Shown here piece after piece: positions 59,278 through 64,000 of a stretch of DNA of 64,000 nucleotides; the stretch's first letter is position 1; every line of letters starts with the position of its first letter. A program made the position numbers and the translations under genes. Where the stretch lies: NCBI RefSeq assembly GCF_001613795.1, contig NZ_LPVZ01000018.1, forward strand, positions 124,001-188,000, written 5' to 3'. The notes below the pieces were generated by a model. It did no database searches. It saw nothing but the letters and a program-made list of their open reading frames with translations, and was not told the DNA's origin. The stretch comes from Thalassospira sp. MCCC 1A01148. GTDB lineage: Bacteria; Pseudomonadota; Alphaproteobacteria; Rhodospirillales; Thalassospiraceae.

Positions 59278-59874
59278 ATGATCGGGCTGAAAACAGTAAA
59301 ACTTGCACTGGTCGGGGCGATGGCAATGGCATTGTCGGCCTGTGCCAGCGGGCCGCGCGTTTATACCGATGCCGACCCGGCGACCGATTTCGGGCAGTTC
59401 AGAACATTCGCCTTTGTCGAAGGTGCCGGCAAGGATGCGGAGGCGAGGTACCAGACCCTGTCGGGACAGCGGATTGAGGATGCAATCAATCTGGCGATGG
59501 TTTCGCGCGGATATCAGCTTGATATCCATACCCCCGACCTGTTGATCAACTTTCATCTGAAAACACAGGAAAAGACGCGATCATCACCCCCGGTCTATGT
59601 CGGTGGGTATTATGGCTATCGGTCCGGGATGTATGTTGGTTGGCCGGGCTATGTCGAGCCGGGCTATGTCGATAGCTACACCGAAGGCACGCTGACCATT
59701 GATCTGGTCAATCGCCAGACCGAGCAAATGGTCTGGGAAGGAACGGCTGTTTCACGCGTCACCAGTGCCGTACGCGAAGCGCCAAACGAGACGGTGCGCG
59801 CGGCGGTGGCATCAATCTTTGCCAAATATCCCTATGTCGCGGGCAGCTCCGTGCCACAGCCGGTATCACAGTAA
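59278..59874 (+). CDS. DUF4136 lipoprotein
   Basis: Envelope lipoprotein precursor of 198 residues. The signal peptide ends in the lipobox LSAC, with Cys22 as the lipid site followed by ASG, which favours the outer membrane. The DUF4136 core follows: YTDADPATDFGQFRTFAFVE, RIEDAINLAMVSRGYQL, then LLINFHLKT. A Tyr/Gly-rich loop with YVGGYYGYRSGMYVGWPGYV interrupts it, and the domain ends GTLTIDLVNRQTEQMVWEGT. Function unknown. AGGA lies eight bases before the ATG. It is a single gene between two promoters and a terminator. Confidence 0.87.
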   Translation: MIGLKTVKLALVGAMAMALSACASGPRVYTDADPATDFGQFRTFAFVEGAGKDAEARYQTLSGQRIEDAINLAMVSRGYQLDIHTPDLLINFHLKTQEKTRSSPPVYVGGYYGYRSGMYVGWPGYVEPGYVDSYTEGTLTIDLVNRQTEQMVWEGTAVSRVTSAVREAPNETVRAAVASIFAKYPYVAGSSVPQPVSQ

Positions 59875-59891
59875 GTCATCGCTACCAGCAT

Positions 59892-59923
59892 AAAAAAACG
59901 GGCCGGAATTCCGGCCCGTTTTT
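59892..59923. terminator. bidirectional intrinsic terminator
   Basis: ACGGGCCGG, AATT and CCGGCCCGT form an almost loop-free perfect palindrome, flanked by seven A and five T. It terminates the DUF4136 gene rightward and the aminotransferase gene leftward. Confidence 0.9.
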
Positions 59924-59941
59924 GTGTCTGTCTGGCAGAAA

Positions 59942-60817
59942 TTAATCTTCGCTGGCCGCAACAAAGGCCATGTAAAGGTCCTGGGCGCGGCGCGTGATCG
60001 GGCCGGGCTGCAGGTTGCGCTCGTCGAGTTTGACGCACGGAGCAACCTTGTAATAGTTGCCGGTGCCAAAGATTTCGTCGGCTGCTTCGAGTTCTTCGTA
60101 CTTGCAGGTCTTTTCCACGACATCAACGCCATCTTCACGCAGAAGCTTGATCACGCGCTGGCGGGTCAGGCCATTAAGGAAGGTGCCGTTGATTGCCGGG
60201 GTATAAACCGTGCCATCCTTGGCAAAGAACAGGTTGGCATAGGAAAACTCGGCCACATTGCCAATCGGATCAAGCATCACGCCGGTGTCAAAGCCCGATG
60301 CGGTTGCCTCGGTCACAGCACGGCCGACATTGGGATAAAGGCAGGATGCCTTTGCCTCGGTCGGCGCGGATTCCGGTGACGGGCGGCGGAAGCTTGATTT
60401 GCGCGCGCTAAAGCCGGTCTGGACGGCTTCGGGCATTTCGGTGACGGAAATGCACAGCACGAATTGCGCGCTTTCAGGTGTTGGCGCGATGAAACCTTCG
60501 CCACCAAATACAATCGGTTTGATATAAAGGGCGAGTTCCGGATCGAACTTCTGAACGCCTTCCTTGACCAGCGCGACGATTTCATCGACCGTGATGGCAG
60601 GTTTCATGCCCATCAGTTCGGCCGAGCGAAGCACACGGGCGCAATGCGGATAAAGATCGGGCATTTTGCCGTTCATGCGGCGCGCGCCGTCAAACACGGT
60701 CGAGGCCATCCATACACCATGGGTTTGCGGACCCATGATATTGGGGTTACCTTCGTGCCATTGACCCTGATGCCAGGTCCAGGTGGTGACGGTGCTATCA
60801 GCGGCGGCGTGACCCAT
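59942..60817 (-). CDS. class IV aminotransferase, branched-chain type
   Basis: PLP enzyme of 291 residues, most likely a branched-chain amino acid aminotransferase (IlvE-like). It shows MASTVFDGARRMNGKMPDLY near 37-56, then HCARVLRSAELMGM. The catalytic Lys is expected in PTEAKASCLYPN, and the PLP phosphate loop is in GNVAEFSYANLFFAKDG. The C-terminal segment INGTFLNGLTRQRVIKLL is a class IV hallmark. D-amino acid aminotransferase and aminodeoxychorismate lyase share the fold but are less likely. ATG 60817 has CAGGAG at ideal spacing. It is divergent from the inositol-phosphatase-family gene. Confidence 0.85.
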   Translation of the reverse strand: MGHAAADSTVTTWTWHQGQWHEGNPNIMGPQTHGVWMASTVFDGARRMNGKMPDLYPHCARVLRSAELMGMKPAITVDEIVALVKEGVQKFDPELALYIKPIVFGGEGFIAPTPESAQFVLCISVTEMPEAVQTGFSARKSSFRRPSPESAPTEAKASCLYPNVGRAVTEATASGFDTGVMLDPIGNVAEFSYANLFFAKDGTVYTPAINGTFLNGLTRQRVIKLLREDGVDVVEKTCKYEELEAADEIFGTGNYYKVAPCVKLDERNLQPGPITRRAQDLYMAFVAASED

Positions 60818-61048
60818 ATTTATGCTCCTGATTGTGTTGGGCGCCTGTGGGGCGGCGAAGAAAACGGCGCATAGCATAGGGTTTTTGTCCAAGGATGGTC
60901 AAAGAAAACATCACATGCCCCGCTGCCATTGAAATGTCATGGAACCTTGTCAGCAGTTATGCGATAGGTTTTCCCATAGACGATTGATTTCGAGACGTTT
61001 TCTGCCGCGATGGTGTGATGCCGACCGGCGCTTTGAAAGGAATACATA

Positions 61049-61858
61049 ATGGGTGATGACATCAAACTTGATCTCGACGCACGGTTTGAACATGCCCGTG
61101 ATGTGATCCGCCATGCCGGAAAGCGTGCCATGGCCTATTTCGATGGCGCGGCTGGTGACCTTGAGATCGAGGCCAAGGCCAATCCGCTTGATATGGTCAG
61201 CATCGCCGATAAAAATGTCGAAGCGATCATTCGCGACCAGATTGCCGATACCTTCCCCGAGGACGGCTTCCTTGGCGAGGAAATGGGTATCGAGAAGGGC
61301 GACAATGACTGCCTGTGGGTGATTGATCCGATTGATGGCACGGCATGCTTTGTCAATCAGATGCCAAGCTGGTGCATTTCCATTGCCCTTGTTGTCAAAG
61401 GGGAGATCCAGCTCGCGCTGATTTATCAGCCATGCGGCAATGAACTGTTCAGTGCCAAGCGTGGAGAAGGGGCCTTTGCCAACGGCGAACCGATCAAGGC
61501 GAGCGAGGCCAAAACCGTCGGTGACGGTTTGATGGGGCTTGGCATGTCGCACCGAACCAAAAGTGATGCCATTACACCCTTCATCCAGGACCTTCTGGAT
61601 CGTGAGGGCATCTTTATCCGTAACGGGTCTGGGGCGCTGATGCTGGCCTATGCCGCTGCCGGTCGGTTGATCGGGTATTACGAGCCGCACATCAACCCTT
61701 GGGACTGCCTTGCCGGTATCCTTTTGATGCAGGAAGCAGGCGGTTGGACCAATGATTATCTTGGTGCGCCCGATGCACTTGAAAACGGGGCCCCGATCCT
61801 GACAGCCGGTCCCAATGTCGCCGAGGAGCTTCGATCCATGACAGGTATCACGGGCTAG
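61049..61858 (+). CDS. inositol monophosphatase family phosphatase
   Basis: Mg-dependent phosphatase of 269 residues. The metal-site motifs are complete: GFLGEEMG near 73-80, WVIDPIDGTACFVNQMP near 90-106, and NPWDCLAGILLMQEAGG near 216-232. Family members hydrolyse inositol phosphate, histidinol phosphate, PAP or fructose bisphosphate; which one applies is not clear here. AAAGGA lies before the ATG. It converges on the hybrid kinase with only 9 bp between the two stops. Confidence 0.88.
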   Translation: MGDDIKLDLDARFEHARDVIRHAGKRAMAYFDGAAGDLEIEAKANPLDMVSIADKNVEAIIRDQIADTFPEDGFLGEEMGIEKGDNDCLWVIDPIDGTACFVNQMPSWCISIALVVKGEIQLALIYQPCGNELFSAKRGEGAFANGEPIKASEAKTVGDGLMGLGMSHRTKSDAITPFIQDLLDREGIFIRNGSGALMLAYAAAGRLIGYYEPHINPWDCLAGILLMQEAGGWTNDYLGAPDALENGAPILTAGPNVAEELRSMTGITG

Positions 61859-61867
61859 GGGCATCGC

Positions 61868-64000
61868 CTAGCGATCTGCCATCTCGTTCTCTTGTTGCCG
61901 TGCTTCGAGCTTGCGGTCAATGAGACGGGCGAGCTCCGCATTGATCTTGTCGATATCGAGCGGTTTGGTGCAATAGGCGTCAAAGCCTGTTTCGTGGAAC
62001 GTTTCGAGATTGTCATTTGAAATATCGGCGGTAAGGGCCAGTACCGGAATGGTTGCCTTGACCTGATTTTCAAACGTGCGGATCTGGCGTGTGGCTTCGA
62101 TGCCATCAAGGACGGGCATGTGCAAATCCATCAGAACCGCATCAAAATCATTGCTGGCGAGAATATCGAGTGCAGCCTGACCATCCGCTGCAGTGGTGAT
62201 GGTGTGGCCTTGCTGTTCAAGAAGCTTCTGGGCAAGGATGCGGTTGATTTCGATGTCTTCGACCAACAGAATGTTCCAGTGGCCCGGTTCGGTTTCTTCA
62301 ACCGCTTCGGCCGGTTCTGCATCCTGTGAGTGGGTCTGACCATCATATTCGGCAACATCGGCTTCGGTGCTGCGTGGCAGGGTAAGGTCAAACCAGAAAA
62401 GGCTGCCGCTGCCTTCCTGACTATCGACGTTGATGGTGCCGCCCATGGCCTGAACCATGCGCTTGCAGATGGTCAAACCAAGACCGGTACCCCCATAGCG
62501 GCGTGTCGTCGTGGTATCGACCTGGGTAAAGGCATCAAAGATCGACTCAAGCTTGTTGTTGGGGATGCCAATCCCTTCATCCTGAACCGAAATCCGGAAT
62601 GAAACGTTGTTTTCATCAAGTTCAAGCGGCTTTGCGGTAACCTGAATCTTGCCGTACTTGGTGAATTTGATGGCGTTCGACACAAGGTTCGTCAAAACCT
62701 GTTTCAGACGGACGGGATCGCCCACCACATGACGTGGCAATTCCGGGTCAATATCCAGTAGCAATGCGTTTTCCTGCGCACGGGCAGGAACCACCATCAT
62801 GGAAACCACTTCCTCGCACAGGCGATGAAGATCAACCGGGGCTTCTTCAAGGACAAGTTTGCCAGCCTCGATCTTGGAGATATCAAGAATATCGCCGATC
62901 AGCGACAGAACGTGGCGCCCCGCGCCGCGAATGGTTGACAAGTAGTTCCGCAAGGTTTCGGAAGACGGGCTGTTGTCCAGACTGTCGCGGGCCAATTGGG
63001 CATAGCCCAGAATAGAGGTCATCGGGGACCGGAATTCGTGGCTCATATGCGCGATGAATTCCGATTTGGCGCGATCGGCCTGTTGCGCGCGGTTCATCGC
63101 ATTTTCAGCAGCGGTGCGGGCATCTTCAAGTTCTGCGGTACGGGTGGCAACCAGATCGACAATGTGCTTTTCGGTGCGATTAAGGGAACGCAGATAAATC
63201 AGAAGCAGGACGGTGATCGTGCTGCCAAAGACAAAAATGGCCCATGGCTGCCAGTACACCAGTGAATTCAGGCCGTTCTGCCGGGGATGCAGCACAATCG
63301 TCCAGTCACGATACCCGAAGGTGAAATTCGAAACATTCGGGTTAAACTGTTTGGCACGTTCGCGTTTGATATGATCAATCGCATGGTCGGACGTACGGGT
63401 GGAATATAGAAGGCCCGCCTGTCCGGATGTTTTGGTATCCGCAAGATGCAGTTCATAATCAAGCGGGATCCGCGCGACACGGGCCGCGCGCATGATCATG
63501 TCGGTAATGCGCAAGACACCCGCAGCAACGCCAAGTGGGGGGCCGCCGGGATCACGCCGGTTCTCCACGGCCAGAAACGCAAGTGATGACACAAGTGACG
63601 CGTTTGACTGAACGGAATTAAGCGGCTGGGTCAGGGTAACATTGTTGGTCTTAAGGGCCGTATCAAGCGCGCTTTTGCGTGAAGGTTCACTGGCCAGATC
63701 AAACCCGACGCGCTGCTCGTTGCCCGAGCGCGGAAAGATATAAAAAATCGGGAAGTAACTGTCGCGCTGCGGTGCAGGTTGCATGGTTCCATCGACCATT
63801 TCACGAATGGCGAAGTTATCAACACCCCGTAACTCTGCGTTTTCTTCGACCAAAGTGCGGGCGCGCTTTTCAACAAAAGGGGCCCATTCGAGTGCGGCAA
63901 CGCCCGGTCTGCGGTTAATCCACGGTGCGAGCATGGCGTCAAAGGTGCTCGCAGAGACACTGCCGTGAACGTCAAAAAGCGTTCGCACTGCGATCAGGGC
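61868..64000 (-). CDS. CHASE-type hybrid histidine kinase, 5' end outside the window
   Basis: The frame stays open past the right edge, so the N-terminus, probably with a first membrane span, is missing; 710 residues are visible. A CHASE-type periplasmic sensor (PGVAALEWAPFVEKRART; SYFPIFYIFPRSGNEQRVGF) leads to a span WAIFVFGSTITVLLLIYL. Then come a coiled coil, HisKA with FIAHMSHEFRSPMTSILGYA, and an ATPase domain with TNLVSNAIKFTKYG, VQDEGIGIP and GGTGLGLTICK. The C-terminal receiver has NILLVEDIEINR and Asp in FDAVLMDLHMPVLDG. No output domain follows, so a phosphotransfer partner must exist elsewhere. The GTG at 63988 is not taken as the start. Confidence 0.92.
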   Translation of the reverse strand, partial: ALIAVRTLFDVHGSVSASTFDAMLAPWINRRPGVAALEWAPFVEKRARTLVEENAELRGVDNFAIREMVDGTMQPAPQRDSYFPIFYIFPRSGNEQRVGFDLASEPSRKSALDTALKTNNVTLTQPLNSVQSNASLVSSLAFLAVENRRDPGGPPLGVAAGVLRITDMIMRAARVARIPLDYELHLADTKTSGQAGLLYSTRTSDHAIDHIKRERAKQFNPNVSNFTFGYRDWTIVLHPRQNGLNSLVYWQPWAIFVFGSTITVLLLIYLRSLNRTEKHIVDLVATRTAELEDARTAAENAMNRAQQADRAKSEFIAHMSHEFRSPMTSILGYAQLARDSLDNSPSSETLRNYLSTIRGAGRHVLSLIGDILDISKIEAGKLVLEEAPVDLHRLCEEVVSMMVVPARAQENALLLDIDPELPRHVVGDPVRLKQVLTNLVSNAIKFTKYGKIQVTAKPLELDENNVSFRISVQDEGIGIPNNKLESIFDAFTQVDTTTTRRYGGTGLGLTICKRMVQAMGGTINVDSQEGSGSLFWFDLTLPRSTEADVAEYDGQTHSQDAEPAEAVEETEPGHWNILLVEDIEINRILAQKLLEQQGHTITTAADGQAALDILASNDFDAVLMDLHMPVLDGIEATRQIRTFENQVKATIPVLALTADISNDNLETFHETGFDAYCTKPLDIDKINAELARLIDRKLEARQQENEMADR

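Noticed and set aside
60950-61864. 304-residue leftward open frame
   Set aside because: Antisense to the inositol-monophosphatase-family gene, which carries all family motifs.
1-64000. CRISPR arrays, tRNA or rRNA genes, insertion sequences, prophage
   Set aside because: No regularly spaced repeats, cloverleaf ends, transposase or phage genes were found by reading; a tRNA scan could still be run to confirm.

Overview
The window looks like chromosomal DNA of a free-living alphaproteobacterium, most probably a Rhodospirillales member of the Thalassospira type. This is inferred from moderate GC, a class I lysyl-tRNA synthetase (lysK), SlyX, HrpB, paired ohr/ohrR and many c-di-GMP and chemotaxis proteins; no rRNA or species marker is present. 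I see no tRNA, rRNA, CRISPR array, insertion sequence or prophage.

Region 1 (215-17400) is a Wzx/Wzy-type exopolysaccharide locus. It holds a nucleotide-sugar 6-dehydrogenase, a leftward run of four glycosyltransferases, a flippase and two glycan-active-looking proteins (9503 to 1946), a rightward run starting with an unusual GT26 fusion and a Wzz/BY-kinase co-polymerase (9671-13682), a leftward O-antigen ligase/polymerase (13561-14877), and a rightward second polymerase followed by a second alpha/alpha-toroid protein (14967-17400). Both main arms leave a shared 167-bp divergent promoter region. Most genes in an arm overlap by 4-16 bp, so they are probably translationally coupled.

Region 2 (17410-28241) is mostly housekeeping: a Met-rich EF-hand protein, hrpB, a methyltransferase, greB, an MFS transporter, a DUF3095 protein, slyX, a membrane-anchored methyltransferase, a GDCCVxC cysteine-rich protein, a beta-hydroxyacid dehydrogenase and a TerB-like protein. 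One AT-rich gene (21430-22221) carries a canonical HEPN RNase motif and looks acquired. It is the best candidate here for an uncharacterised nuclease or defence function.

Region 3 (28607-47423) holds a large PAS/GGDEF/EAL protein, a Crp/Fnr regulator, a DUF2946 protein, a divergent EamA/LysR pair, an HdeD plus P1B-ATPase operon, a GT1 glycosyltransferase, a DinG-type Fe-S helicase, an AraC/LysE pair, small stress proteins, and the peroxide module ohr/ohrR with two near-identical 20-bp operator-like repeats between the genes.

Region 4 (47565-64000) is rich in signalling: a dCache chemoreceptor, a HisKA_2 kinase coupled to a REC-PAS-GGDEF-EAL response regulator, lysK, a stand-alone proline dehydrogenase, a DUF2157-like membrane protein, a TetR regulator with a near-perfect 24-bp operator palindrome followed by an HD-domain protein, a DUF4136 lipoprotein, a class IV aminotransferase, an inositol-monophosphatase-family enzyme, and a CHASE hybrid histidine kinase cut by the right edge. 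Several intrinsic terminators, many of them bidirectional, separate the transcription units. Start sites were often moved inward from the longest possible frame on Shine-Dalgarno and overlap evidence.
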